From Megaleporinus macrocephalus (lineage: Eukaryota > Chordata > Actinopteri > Characiformes > Anostomidae): a stretch of DNA of 64,000 nucleotides. The notes beneath the pieces are model-generated. The model was given only the letters and a program-made list of their open reading frames with translations. It made no database searches and was not told the origin of the DNA. The stretch lies in the NCBI GenBank assembly GCA_021613375.1, contig CM038718.1:43075666-43139665 (forward strand), read 5' to 3'. The position numbers were made by a program, and so were the translations under genes. Positions 1 through 11,449 of the stretch are shown in pieces; within the stretch, counting starts at the first letter, position 1; each line of letters opens with the position of its first letter.

Positions 1-126
1 CCTGGCGGCGTGTATAGTTCGGGCGCGAAGGAGCAGACTGCCGCAGCACACTATGGAGCGACTGTTACTTTACAAAGAGTGCCTCAAGTTGAGGAATGGA
101 AGAACCAGCATTGGACTGTAACTTGA
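1..126 (+). CDS. 3'-terminal coding exon of an unidentified gene (partial)
   Basis: Frame 1 is open from the first base to a TGA at 124-126, giving 41 residues that end in ...EEWKNQHWTVT. The 5' part lies outside the window. Composition (GC-rich start, no repeats) and the AT-rich, repeat-free 570 bp that follow, closing with an AATAAA, fit a last coding exon plus 3' UTR. I do not recognise the family: the short tail has no motif that I can name, and no splice acceptor is visible because the window starts inside it. It could also be a chance open frame. Confidence 0.45.
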   Translation, partial: PGGVYSSGAKEQTAAAHYGATVTLQRVPQVEEWKNQHWTVT

Positions 127-720
127 CATATGCAACCTTTTGTTTCTGATTTCTAAAGCCACGTTGTTGTACATAATCTAAACCTTTTTAAACGTTAGAG
201 AGCTATGAATTGTGGCTAAACGTAGGCAGAAAAGATTTGTCTGTTAACATTTATGTTTGACGAACATGTGCTGAACTTGTATTACAGCACAGTCATTTTT
301 AAGCATGATTTAATACTATGTTGGCATTGAAGATGTCGTGTAGTATGTAACTATGACACAAAATGCCTTATTCATGTTCATGTAACAACAATTCTATATC
401 AGAGTAGGATTTATAACTGCCATATGTGCAGCCCCCTTTTCACCGCCTGTTCTGAAGGACATACCGCAGAGGAGAACTCATTTAAATACATATTAGATGC
501 ATTCTTTGATTTGCCAAGAGAAAATTTGCCAAGAGTTCTCATTAGTGTCGACTTATTCTTGGAATTGCCAAATCAGACCTACCTCTACTATAAGTGTACT
601 TAACATGCCATCGTTTGCCTATAGATTGATGCATTTTATGTGAGAATCAGTTTTCTAGTGTCATTAAACTGAACATTTGTTACATAACAAATCCAATAAA
701 TAAGCAACTGTCCTACAGGT
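127..720 (+). other. Probable 3' UTR of the partial upstream gene
   Basis: AT-rich unique-looking sequence without tandem repeats follows the TGA. A canonical AATAAA at 695-700 is followed about 20 bp later by a CA-rich stretch suited to cleavage. Assignment depends on 1-126 being a true exon. Confidence 0.4.
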
Positions 721-799
721 CCGTTGTCTTGGCTTGTCTGATCTGATTTGGGTTTAACCCCCTCATACGGCCAGTGGCCATCGTGGGGCTTTGGCCACC

Positions 800-945
800 T
801 TTCTTTTTAATTCAAGTTTATTTGTGTAGCGCCCCAGTGAGCAAGCCAGAGGCGACAGTGGCAAAGAAAAACTCCCTCAGACTGGAGGAAGAAACCTTGG
901 GAGGAACGAAGACTCGCAAGGGGAGACCCGTCCTCCTCTGGTCAA
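800..945 (+). repeat. Common teleost interspersed repeat fragment
   Basis: The stretch runs from a TTCAAGTTTATTTGTGTAGCG-type start through AAAAACTCCCTCAGACTGG and GAAACCTTGGGAGGAACGAAG to CCGTCCTCCTCTGGTC. This consensus occurs widely dispersed in fish genomes. It accounts for the small open frame at 774-971. Family classification not attempted. Confidence 0.55.
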
Positions 946-1969
946 TCAGTATTTATAGTTTAATAAACTAAACACCAAAGAAAGAGTCTCTGTTTGAAAT
1001 CTGGATGGCAAAGCCTTAGAAGCTGCACAGGTAGAGGCGGTCTCTGACTGAGGCAGTCTCTGACTGAGTCTTGATGTAAAGTGGGTGTGAGCTGAAACAG
1101 TCCCATCCTATCTCAGTGCTGGTGCATCTGCATGTCACAGTGATGTAACTGAGGGTGTAGCAGTAGACACAGATGGACAGGAGAGCTGACTGGTGATGAT
1201 TGGAGAGGAGGCCCTGATGGTCAGTCCTCCAACAGCGTTCAGTCATTACCTCAGGAAGAGTAGAGAGAAATTTAGTTCGGCTCAGGAGTATGACTGGCGA
1301 CTCTGGCAGATCTAACTATAACAGCCTAAACTAAAAGGAGAGAACCAGAAGGTAACATAGATATGAGACCACCCTGATACACTGGGATCCCTCCACTCCA
1401 CCGTCAACAAACCTGTGTGACCGTGTGAAGTGATCCTTCAGGTCCTTCTTTGTTTGTCTTGGCTTTTCTGACTTTATCAGATTTGGTTTTAAACCCCACA
1501 GCAAGATGATCGGGAACTTGCCCGTAGGTGTGAGTGCCTGGTGCTACAGTCGTAACCTGAGGACGTCTTGAGGATGGTCTGAATTCGACTAGAGACTGCA
1601 ACTGTTATAGACCTGCCTCCATGTTTCATCTGGCCCATGTGACCCATCTGGTCAAGTCGTGATCTCTTGGGTTTGGGGCAGTTCCTGCCCTATAATGATG
1701 GAATCTGCTGAGCCATAAACTTCTCTTAATCATCTGGGTCTGAACAGACTCACTTCAACAGACGGGCATGGTACGTAAGAAATATTCACAACAACGTCAT
1801 TAATAGTGTTTTGATGTTTGAAGTTGTTTATTGTAAAGGACTTGCTGACTCTGAATCAGGAGTTGCTACTCCTGCCACTCAGGTGTCCAAAACCACCAGT
1901 TATTTGACTGTTAATTATGGTAAAATAGAGGTCAATTAAAACAATTTATTTTCTTCTGGGAATTTTTTC
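946..1969. other. Intergenic sequence, no gene seen
   Basis: Only short open frames. A motif around GTCTTGGCTTTTCTGACTTT at about 1455 partly repeats one at about 727 (both followed by ATTTGG and TTTAAACCCC-like sequence), so 720-1500 probably holds two pieces of one dispersed repeat. Nothing else supported. Confidence 0.4.
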
Positions 1970-4025
1970 AATCAAATTTCCATTTTTTTTAAATAACCCA
2001 GTCAAGTGAGATACAAAGAGTCACTCAGGGTAGCTGTGAAATGGTTAGTTAGAGACAAAACAGGTTCTCATGTCTTCACATTTCCATTTACGGCATTTAG
2101 CAGACGCTCTTATCCAGAGCGCTTAGTGTTCGGTCAGAGTATGAGTATCTCTATCTTGTACAAACATGTTAAAGTCCAAACTACTCTTGAGCTCAAACAC
2201 TTTCATAAACAAGTGCCAGTTATGATATCTAGAAAAATAACAACTACATATAAGATTAAGAGCAACACAGCAAGACTGGAACACCTACAGAGAAGAGAAT
2301 AAATACAAGACTACATACAGTATAAGTGCAGTACTTATCCAGTGTTCCTAGAAGATCAAGTAAATTATGGTTTCTACCAATGCTTCTGTAGATCAGTGCT
2401 TATAAGTGCTTCACAAAGAGACGGTGGTTTTCAGTCTGCGTTTGAAGACGGTGAGAGAGTTCGCTGTTCGGAAAGCCAGTGGAAGTTCGTTCCACCATCT
2501 GGGCGCCAGGTCACCATGTCTACGACACAAAAAATATCAAACATTGCGATATTATATGTGATACTGTATCGATTCTGAAAAAATTGTAATCATTAGTTCA
2601 CAGTCGTTGTACTACATTTGTTGCAGACAGTGGGTAATTCATTGTGGTGTTTAGACCCCCGACCACTAGATAGCAGTGTTACACTTCTTGTTTACATTGG
2701 AAATAGTGCACAGTAAAGTCAAATTTCGACTTTTCTCCAATCTGCATATTGCTTGAAGTGTAAACAAAGTCAGAGTGGCGAAATATTAATTTTATTGTTC
2801 ACAGTGGTGATGGAAACCGAAGGTCCACCTTTAAAAGCCCCCTCACAGAAAGTTATTACATGATGTGGTTTGATGTGTGCTGCTTTGATAGTTGTGTGAT
2901 AAAGTTGTGGTTTAAAATTTATTTTAATTGGTTTATTTTGACCCATTCATGGTGGAGGGATCCATGCAGAGTGTTGTAAGATCAGAGTAGCCCTCATATA
3001 AAACCTTTTCCAGGTTTTCAGCTATTTTACCACCATCAACATACATAGACACAGTGTTTTTGGATGGTAAACAAAATGTCTATATTTCTGTTGTAGGCCT
3101 GTGTATTGGCAGGATCCTGGCCATAGTCTATGTAGTAGGGGTGGGCGATATGGCCCTACAATAGTATCATGATATTTCATGGTATTTTTGCGATAACGAT
3201 ACTCTTGGCGATATGACAAAACATTGAATAAAAACATATATATATATTTTAAGAATACACTACTGCAACAAAATGAAAATTAATTGTATTATTGCCTACG
3301 ATATGATATGATATGGCACACCGCTAACTGAGGTATTAAAAAATATAAGAATTTATCAGATTGTAACAGAAGTTAATGATTCAGAACGTCACGATACTAA
3401 ATAATGCACTCCAAATATCTCCATATATCCAGAACTGAAGTAAAGTGAATGATACTGGACAGATCAAATCTGTCTCTAGTAGATATATAATGGGAAATGA
3501 GAAAAGTGTGAATATTTATTTTACTAAAAACAGTAAAAGTAGTACCTGATGTGATAATTAGGGATGAGTGATATGGCACAATATTTCAAGGTATAATATT
3601 GTTCACTATATTCAAAAACGTTGGTGATATTATTGTGTACGATACGATTTGGCACACCCCTACTATGAAGTGACAATGCTTTTTATGTGTGGCTAAAAAT
3701 AATGAATATATTTTTTAAAGCTAGGCCCTCTTCGCTATGACACTCAGTAAGAGGGACTACTACTTTGTGTCTGACCTGTTAGATCCTCCTTTAAAATCAG
3801 TGTTTTTCAGAATCGATACAGTATCACAACATATAATATCGCAATGTTTGATATTTTCTTACAGCCCTATTGTGTTGTAGACATGGTGACCCCTGGTTCC
3901 CATCACCGCCACTGTATTGACATCAGAACCTTTAAGTTTTTTCTGGAACTAACCATCTCACAGCTACCCTGAGTGACTCTTTGCATCTCACTTGACTGGT
4001 TTATTCAAAATAAATTTCAATAATT
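1970..4025. mobile_element. Fold-back-type element with long inverted ends and a nested insertion
   Basis: The outer left arm (from about 1990, core GTCAAGTGAGATACAAAGAG) is inverted at about 3950-4005 (core CTTTGCATCTCACTTGAC). The adjoining GGTAGCTGTGAAATGGTTAG is matched by CTAACCATCTCACAGCTACC on the right. An inner pair also matches: 2509-2585 (TCACCATGTCTACGACAC to GATACTGTATCGATTC) against about 3805-3890. The interior (about 2590-3800) holds AT-rich dispersed repeats. No transposase is visible. The left arm is split by a separate repeat at about 2077-2508. Confidence 0.6.
2077..2508 (+). mobile_element. Teleost interspersed repeat nested in the fold-back arm
   Basis: Begins with the widespread fish motif TTTACGGCATTTAGCAGACG and runs to GTTCGTTCCACCATCTGGGC. 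Its edges fall where the left arm of the surrounding fold-back element loses match to the right arm, so it appears to have inserted there. The 98-codon open frame at 2006-2302 spans this junction and is not a gene. Confidence 0.55.
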
Positions 4026-4279
4026 CGATGGAATCCCCCTTCAGCAATTGATGTGAATGGTGCACTAACATGAAACCACTCAATTCCTGTGAACCTGTGC
4101 TCTGTCTGCTCAGGTGGGACTCTTGGTGGAGGATGGTTTTGACTCCTCTCCCCCCATCACCACACAGACTGGTGTCTACAACCCAGCACTCCAGTACTGT
4201 AGGGGGCGCTATGTGCGTGCTGGAGGTCTGGAGAGAAAGGGGAAGCGTCGAGCAGGAGATAGTCTCCCCCACCTCAGGC

Positions 4280-4453
4280 ATGGCTGCTGCTGTGAAAGCT
4301 CAAAGCTCCAAGTTCTGCTTGCTGGTGCATTCGGTGTTTTTCGCCTGGTATGTGTTCACCGTGAGGTCGAACTGCTCCGTAGAGATCTCACAGGTACACC
4401 CCGGAGCTCGGTCCTACGGGGGTCGCTGGAAGTATTTAACCTTTATCAACCTG
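4280..4453 (+). CDS. aig1-like: aig1-like coding exon 1
   Basis: 58 codons from ATG at 4280 to a GTGAGT donor at 4454, phase 0. It contains a first hydrophobic segment (CLLVHSVFFAWYVF) and the catalytic Thr54 in YGGRWKYLTFINL. Confidence 0.88.
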
Positions 4454-7400
4454 GTGAGTGACAGACTGAGCGCTCGGTGCAGAGCTGCAGAGGTTCCCAG
4501 TCTTACTGTGTAACAGACTGAACTTACCTGCTCGGTCTGCACCTGAGCGCTTCTTATTACTGAGGCGAACGAATCGGATCTTTAAATCGACTCTTAAGTT
4601 CATGTAAGCAGCGAACTGCGCGCGGACAGAAATACTGTGGATTAAGATTTTGATGTTTCTTGTAACTTTTGGCATAGTAGATTTATTATAGTAGACTGTG
4701 ACCATAATATAATAATTTGGGACCTTATTATAGTAGACTGTGACCATAATATAACATTGGGACCTTATTATAGTAGACTGTGACCATAATATAACAATTT
4801 GGGACCTTATTATAGTAGACTGTGACCATAATATAATAATTTGGGACCTTATTATAGTAGACTGTGACCATAATATAATAATTTCGGACCTTATTATAGT
4901 AGACTGTGACCATAATATAACAATTTGGGACCTTATTATAGTCGACTGTGACCATAATATAATAATTTGGGACCTTAGTATAGTAGACTGTGACCATAAC
5001 ATAATAAAATGGGACTTCAGTATAGTAGACTGTGACCATAATATAATAATTTGGGACCTTAGTATAGTAGACTGTGACCATAATATGATACTTTGGGACC
5101 TTAGTATAGTAGACTGTGACCATAATATAATAATTTGGGACCTTAGTATAACAATTTGGGACCTTAGTATAGTAGACGGTGACCTTAGTATAACAATTTG
5201 GGACCTTAGTATAACAATTTGGGACCTTAGTATAGTAGACGGTGACCTTAGTATAACAATTTGGGACCTTAGTATAACAATTTGGGACCTTAGTATAGTA
5301 GACGGTGACCTTAGTATAACAATTTGGGACCTTAGTACAGTAGACTGTGACCATAATATAATAATTTGGGACCTTAGTATAACAATTTGGGACCTTAGTA
5401 TAACAATTTGGGACCTTAGTATAGTAGACGGTGACCTTAGTATAACAATTTGGGACCTTAGTATAACAATTTGGGACCTTAGTATAACAATTTGGGACCT
5501 TAGTATAGTAGACTGTGACCATAATATAATAATTTGGGACCTTAGTATAACAATTTAGGACCTTAGTATAACAATTTGGGACCTTAGTATAACAATTTGG
5601 GACCTTAGTATAGTAGACAGTGACCTTAGTATAACAATTTGGGACCTTAGTATAACAATTTGGGACCCTAGTATAACAATTTGGGACCTTAGTATAGTAG
5701 ACAGTGACCTTAGTATAACAATTTGGGACCTTAGTATAACAATTTGGGACCCTAGTATAACAATTTGGGACCTTAGTATAGTAGACTGTGACCATAATAT
5801 AATAATTTGAGACCTTAGTATAGTAGACTGTGACCATAATATAATAATTTGGGACCTTAGTATAGTAGACTGTGACCATAATATGATAATTTGGGACCTT
5901 ATTATAGTAGACTGTGACCATAATATAATAATTTGAGACCTTAGTATAGTAAACTGTGACCATAATATAATAATTTGGGACCTTAGTATAGTAGACTGTG
6001 ACCATAATATAATAATTTGGGACCTTAGTATAGTAGACTGTGACCATAATATGATAATTTGGGACCTTAGTATAGTAGACTGTGACCATAATATGATAAT
6101 TTGGGACCTTAGTATAGTAGACTGTGACCTTAGTATAATAATTTGGGACCTTAGTATAGTATACTATAACCATAATATAATAATTTGGGACCTTAGTATA
6201 GTAGACTGTGACCATAATATAATAATTTGGGACCTTAGTATAGTAGACTGTGACCATAATATGATAATTTGGGACCTTAGTATAATAATATGTGACCTTA
6301 GTATAATAATTTGGGACCTTAGTATAGTAGACTGTAACCATAATATAATAATATGTGACCTTAGTATAATAATTTGGGACCTTAGTATAGTAGACTGTAA
6401 CCATAATATAATAATATGTGACCTTAGTATAATAATTTGGGACCTTAGTATAGTAGACTGTAACCATAATATAATAATATGTGACCTTAGTATAATAATT
6501 TGGGACCTTAGTATAGTAGACTGTAACCATAATATAATAATATGTGACCTTAGTATAATAATTTGGGACCTTAGTATAGTAGACTGTAACCATAATATAA
6601 TAATATGTGACCTTAGTATAATAATTTGGAACTTTAGTATAGTAGACTGTAACCATAATATAATAATATGTGACCTTAGTATAATAATTTGGAACTTTAG
6701 TATAGTAGACTGTGACTATAATATGATCATTTGGAACTCATGGTCTCAATATAGTAATTTGCGTCCTCAGTATAGTAGACTGTGATCATAATATAATAAT
6801 TTGTGACCTCAGTGTAGTAACTTGTCTCAATATGTAGTAACTTGTGGTCTCAATATATTAATTTATGTCCATTATAGTAACTTGTGACTTGAATGTGTTA
6901 CTTGGGGCCTTACTATATTCTTTTTTGGCCGCACCGTATTATGATGTGGACTTAACATGTTAATACATATTAAAAATAATCAGCATGTCAAATAATCACT
7001 CTTGAAAGGTCTGTGTATAACATGAGTAGATCGTATGATGCTGTAGCTGTAAGTCACCTCATGGTGTCTGATGGCACTAACTGCAGTGTGTTCTTGTGCA
7101 GGTGATGCAGTTGGTGTTCTTTGGCGTTTGTGTTTTAACGGATCTAGTTCACACCGTGCTGCCAAGTAAGAGCACGCGCAGCGGGATTCCACAGGTCCTT
7201 CTATCACTACGAGATGGGTTTTTCACAGTTTTGGCTTTTCCTGTAGGCACAGTGAGTACGAGGTTTCCATTCTGAATTCTAAAAAAATGAATATACATTT
7301 GGTATTGAGATTTAATAATTTGCATATCCCTTTTCAGTTTGTGTTTTTATCCTTTTGGTCCCTCTACACCTTCGACCGAGAGCTGGTGTATCCAAAGTAT

Positions 7401-9618
7401 TTAGATGACATCATTCCTATTTGGCTTAATCATGCTATGGTAAGTAAGTTCTTTCTCTGAGATCAATATATGATTCCCTGTATCAGTAGAAAATGCTGGA
7501 TCAGATATTAGAGGGAAAAATTACAAATAATAATAAATCGAATACTAATACTGATCAAATACGGTCAATAACCTAGAACTGCATGTAGTGCCACAAATCA
7601 AAGCTAAGTATTACTGCTAACGCTACTGCTGATTGGTTGTATAGTCACGTAGAACAACATTTGTGGACTTACAGTAAATTACAAATAAATAAACAAAATA
7701 CAACATTATCTGTACGTCTGATTATTCTTAGATAAATCCAATTAAAGATCACTTTACAAACTAAACAAGATACTCCACATTACATGGTACTGTTATCAGA
7801 AAACTTATACACATATATAACTAAAAATATATATTATTTTCTTTGGTGGTATGATGCTGAAATAAAATGATAAATAAATGTATGTTAAAGTTTCCTGACT
7901 AGACTAACGCTAATGTTAGACAGTAAGGCTGTGTCCCAAACAGCACCCTCTGGAACATTACCTACTGCACTACTGAAAGCACTTCTAACGATGGAGTTAT
8001 TTTATTTATATATTTTATTATATTTTATTTATTTACGTATGTAGTGTAGTAGCAGTCTGCAGTTTGGGGCGTGGCCAGAGAGTAATGTAACTATGTTTCA
8101 GAGTGTTTCTGAGTAAAGTTAATATAAACGTTAGCTAACCCAAACCCTCCTAGTCTGTTACCATAACAACACATTACACTAAAACTGTTTTATTGTAGTA
8201 TATATGGTCAGCATTGCTATTCACTGCTCTCATCACTGACCTCACGTTCAAAGCTGGAGAGAGCTACCCAACACTCCAACGAGGCGAGAGCTCGGCTCAG
8301 TGAAGCTGTTGGCCTCTCCTGTAAATTTGTGATTTTGGAGATGCTTGTTTTCTATTGGACGGTGATGATATCCACTGTATATGTTTCTATGTAGCACCAA
8401 AGTGGCTCAACACAAGCCTTAACACAGTAAAAGACCCAGAGACCACCTAACAACCAGAGCACGTTACTAACAACAAACACAAGTTTTTTAAACAGTTATC
8501 GCTTTTTCTGTGGTTCATTTTTCGGGTGGGACAAATCTACCTGTTTCTGATATTGGGTGGGACACGTCCCAATATCATACTCTTTTTCTTTGTACTCTGA
8601 AAATGATGGATTTCTTTCTCCTCTACAGCACACGGTGATCATGCCCTTGCTTTTGGTCCAGATGTACCTTCAACACCACAGACATCCCAGTCGTATCAAT
8701 GGCATTCTCGGCTTAGCTCTGTTTGCTTCGCTGTATTTGGCCTGGTAACAACTTTCCATTGTTTGCTATCATGCACTGTATTGGTATAAGCATCAATGTA
8801 TTGATTCAGCTGTGCCTGCTCACTCTTTTATATTGATTGTGTTAAGGGTTTTATGGGTCTACCATGTTTCGGGACACTGGGTGTACCCCATCATGGCTCG
8901 CCTCAGCCCTGTAGGTCTGGTACTGTTCCTGGGGGCTGCTTCTCTCAGCATGGCTCCTCTATACCTGCTAGGAGAAAAGCTTAGTCGTGCGATCTGGAGC
9001 ACAACAGGTGAGAGAAGCCTTTGACACTGTCTGCTGTATTTGTTTTTGTTTTTTAGAATTCCTCTCCTCTCATTAAGTATTTATAAACTACATATACTTT
9101 TTAGTTGGTCTAGTTTCACCCCTCCCAATTCACAACATGAGTCAAACCTGTGTTAATTCCGTTTGTTATTGTATGTACTGCTGAGTATCTATTTGGTAAA
9201 TCTATTATAATCAGTTTATGTCATTATTTAAAGGTTTTATTGAAGTGTTCAATAAAAAATCAAATTTTTGATCTAAAAATCATTATTTTAATTATTATCA
9301 TTATTTTAATGATTTTTTCCCATATCGCCCAGGCCTAGTTATACGGTGTTACTGATGTCGTCCTGTTTGGCACCTACTGTCTTTTCTTGCTGTTCACTTT
9401 CATGCGTGTAATCTTGAATACAAGTACTTGTAGTGTGCATGTAAACAGAGATTTTCATCAGGTTGTCTTAATCTATCACCTCAGTCTTAATCTATAATCT
9501 GAATTAACTCAGTCGGATTGGAGAACATCTCAGCCATTGTCTGTTCCTTGTTGAACATTTTCTCACTGACGTCATTCCAATCTGCTTTCTCCAAGGGAAT
9601 CAGAAGAAAAAGAAATAA
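4280..9618 (+). CDS. aig1-like: AIG1/ADTRP-family membrane protein (FAHFA hydrolase type), six coding exons
   Basis: Joined exons 4280-4453, 7102-7251, 7338-7439, 8629-8744, 8847-9007 and 9596-9618 give 241 aa with all phases compatible, close to AIG1 and ADTRP (about 230-245 aa). Human AIG1 and ADTRP are multi-pass membrane hydrolases of fatty acid esters of hydroxy fatty acids, using a Thr and a His. Both are present: Thr54 in RWKYLTFINL and His143 just after WLNHAM. Other signatures are LTDL, LRDGFFTVLAFPVGTF, LVYPKYLDDIIPIWLNH, WVYHVSGHWVYP and YLLGEKL. The N-terminal half resembles AIG1 more (GG.WK.LTFI.L, FFG.CVLTDL); FVFLSFW, NHAM and the lysine-only C-terminus (NQKKKK) resemble ADTRP. 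I therefore leave the paralogue open. Start chosen at 4280 (MAAAVKAQSS), which puts Thr54 near its usual place; in-frame ATGs at 4070 and later are upstream. Confidence 0.9.
4672..6790 (+). repeat. 42-bp minisatellite (built of two 21-bp halves) in aig1-like intron 1
   Basis: About 50 copies of a unit reading GGGACCTTAGTATAGTAGAC then TGTGACCATAATATAATAATTT. The halves are diverged 21-mers. In 5140-5770 a pure 21-bp form (GGGACCTTAGTATAACAATTT) has re-expanded alone. Because 42 and 21 are multiples of three, frames stay open on both strands (for example 4728-6656 minus); these are not genes. Copies decay to the right of 6720. Confidence 0.95.
6791..7101 (+). other. Rest of aig1-like intron 1
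   Basis: Degenerate remnants of the 42-bp array to about 6910, then unique-looking AT-rich sequence up to the exon 2 acceptor. Confidence 0.5.
7102..7251 (+). CDS. aig1-like: aig1-like coding exon 2
   Basis: 50 codons between a TTCTTGTGCAG acceptor and a GTGAGT donor, phase 0 at both ends. It encodes VMQLVFFGVCVLTDL and LRDGFFTVLAFPVGT. Confidence 0.92.
7338..7439 (+). CDS. aig1-like: aig1-like coding exon 3
   Basis: 34 codons between CCCTTTTCAG and GTAAGT. It encodes FVFLSFWSLYTFDRELVYPK and ends with WLNHAM, just before the catalytic His143. The intron before it is only 86 bp. Confidence 0.93.
7440..8628 (+). other. aig1-like intron 3
   Basis: AT-rich. It holds GTGTCCCAAACAGCACCCTC at about 7932, a common fish repeat start, and at about 8310-8395 a piece (GTAAATTTGTGATTTTGGAG) of the dispersed family also seen at 12780-12955 and 14750-14895. 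No coding exon seen. Confidence 0.5.
8629..8744 (+). CDS. aig1-like: aig1-like coding exon 4
   Basis: 116 bp from CTCTACAG to GTAACA (a weaker donor), phase 2 at the end. It opens with catalytic His143 (HTVIMPLLLVQMYLQ) and ends inside a Trp codon. Confidence 0.9.
8847..9007 (+). CDS. aig1-like: aig1-like coding exon 5
   Basis: 161 bp, acceptor GTGTTAAG with a modest pyrimidine tract, donor GTGAGA. It encodes VLWVYHVSGHWVYPIMARLS and YLLGEKLSRAIWSTT. Its first base completes the split Trp codon. Confidence 0.88.
9596..9618 (+). CDS. aig1-like: aig1-like coding exon 6 (last)
   Basis: 23 bp after a TTTCTCCAAG acceptor encode GNQKKKK and a TAA. The basic tail fits the family, many of whose members end in Lys/Arg/Glu-rich tails. 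The 3' UTR follows; an ATTAAA at 10055-10060 is a candidate polyadenylation signal. Confidence 0.75.
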
Positions 9619-10054
9619 GTGACCACAAGAGTGCAAGCTGACAGCGTGAGGCCAGCAGGACCACGCGTCGTTACCGGAGCGATGAATGATGTAGCACTTG
9701 TAGTTTACCCTGGAAGGACCTCAGGTACCCTTACGGCAGAACTCACCTCGATTTACAGACTAGATTTTCTACAGATTATTCACTATCACAGTGATTTAGT
9801 GATGACTGATCATTTGCGCTCAATAATTAACACGTGAATATAATATTTTATTTAATATACTACTGTATGCTTTGTCTTGTGTTTAAGAAACTCAGAATTC
9901 CATATGCTGTACTAGCCCAAAATGCTGTATTCCTGGTTAAGTGAAGGACCAGTCCATTGTGTGCAATTTTTTTTTTTTTTGCAAGAAATTAACAAAACAT
10001 GATGATTTTTAAGAACCTATGCTGGACTATATAAGATAAAGGAAATGTGATTTT

Positions 10055-10060
10055 ATTAAA
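10055..10060 (+). promoter_or_regulatory. Candidate polyadenylation signal (ATTAAA) of the aig1-like gene
   Basis: ATTAAA lies 437 bp after the stop codon. No canonical AATAAA occurs between stop and this site, so it is the best candidate by position only. Confidence 0.4.
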
Positions 10061-10159
10061 AGATGAATACTGTACGTCCTATACTGGAGTCTGTTATTAT
10101 TTAAATCACAGCACGGGCCTATGATTGAACTACAGGAGCTACAGTTTATGTTATCTGCA

Positions 10160-10258
10160 CTGCTTAGTCATGGCGGGAGGGTTGCCAGAGTCTATCCCAG
10201 CTCTCATTGGGCGGGAGGCAGGAAACACCTTGGACAGGCCGTCTGTCCATCGCAGAGT
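10160..10258 (-). mobile_element. SINE body fragment, inverted
   Basis: Read on the minus strand it gives GCGATGGACAGACGGCCTGT and CGCCCAATGAGAGCTGGGAT. These match the 3' body of the tRNA-derived SINE seen at 55820-56065 (GTGATGGACTGGTGACCTGT, CGCCCGATGACGCTGAGATT). Head and tail are missing. Confidence 0.6.
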
Positions 10259-10734
10259 ATAGTTTATATGTTATTATAATACTGTGATGATGTCAGCGTC
10301 CTGGACACATCACTAGCCATTCAAAACGCCTCAGCTACAGACATTACAGACGTTATAAAGACAGTGCTCACAGTACTTTGCAAGCGCAAGCCATCCAGGC
10401 TCTTAAGGTCTAGTTAGAGACCAAGGGTGGTCCTGGGACGGGGGGGTTACAGTAACTGTGGGCAGAAGAATTAGAAATAATGTTAACAGCATCTAACGCT
10501 GCATTATTGTACATAGTTATTTGAAAATCTGCCAATGCATGTATGCATAGACAATGTAAATATTGTATATAGGTGTTTAGATACTTCGGTGGTGCACCTG
10601 CCGGTAGTATTATTACTGATTTTATGAGTTGTAGGGAGTTGTAGGAAGACGTAGGGCGCTAGAGACTGCAGCATTAGTTTAATTAGTGCTACTAAGAAGC
10701 TGAATGTTCACTGGGATGGTAGAACGTAGAGGTG

Positions 10735-11105
10735 TAAGAAAATATCGAATATCGGAATATTATGTTTAGTGATACTTTATCGATTCTCTAAAACCCAGTA
10801 TTAAAACACTGATTCCTGGCAGACAGTGAATCAGTGTGTGTTGTGTTTAAACTTCTGACCACTAGATGGCAGTGTTGTTATCCATTTTCAGCTCCACTCC
10901 AACATTAACAAGCAGCACAAGGGCGCAGTGCTATTGTAAGCATTGACAAACCTGTTCATACAGTGGTGTGTTTTAATAGTAGGATTGAGAAATCACAGTA
11001 TATCACTTTGCTTGCAATATTGCAGTATATCGATATATATTGAATTTTGACTGCTGTATCATGATACGTATTGTATCGCCAGGTTCTTACCAATACACAG
11101 CTCTA
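10735..11105 (+). repeat. Dispersed AT-rich repeat (TATCGAT-type ends)
   Basis: A block from AAATATCGAATATCGGAATA to ATTGCAGTATATCGATATAT holds GACCACTAGATGGCAGTG and ATTAACAAGCAGCACAAGGG. An inverted, better delimited copy lies at 25135-25815, and related pieces at 2540-2780 and 3780-3870. Probably a non-autonomous DNA transposon; no transposase seen. Confidence 0.6.
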
Positions 11106-11449
11106 GTTGTAGGTGGTAGTGCATAGTCTACCAAAGCTCTGCCGGTGTGAACGAGTATATAGCCGTATATTTGTATATACCGTTTTGTTTCAGTCTTTTG
11201 TTGATGTTTTGGTGTCTACCGTCGGTGTCGTTGCAATAAAAACATAGTTTAAGGTAAACCTGCCTTTCAAGCTTTGATTTACATCACGTCCCCACCACAA
11301 ATACCCAGTACTGTGTAAAATCAAAGACCACTCTTTGTTACTCCATTCGTTTCCAGTCCTAATGGTCTGCAAGTTATTAATTATTCTGTTGATATTTTTG
11401 AGGAGATTATATATGAGATAATGAACCTGTATAAGGAAGGAGAAGGCCA

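Noticed and set aside
4070..4279. In-frame upstream ATGs for the aig1-like gene (MKPLNSCEP...)
   Set aside because: The added 70 residues have no family resemblance, and the start at 4280 places the catalytic Thr close to its usual position.
4728..6656. Minus-strand open frame of 642 codons, with plus-strand frames at 5085-5558 and 6051-6785
   Set aside because: They arise from the 42/21-bp array. The repeated VTVYYTKVPNYYIM pattern is a direct read of the unit, and the array lies in an intron of the aig1-like gene.
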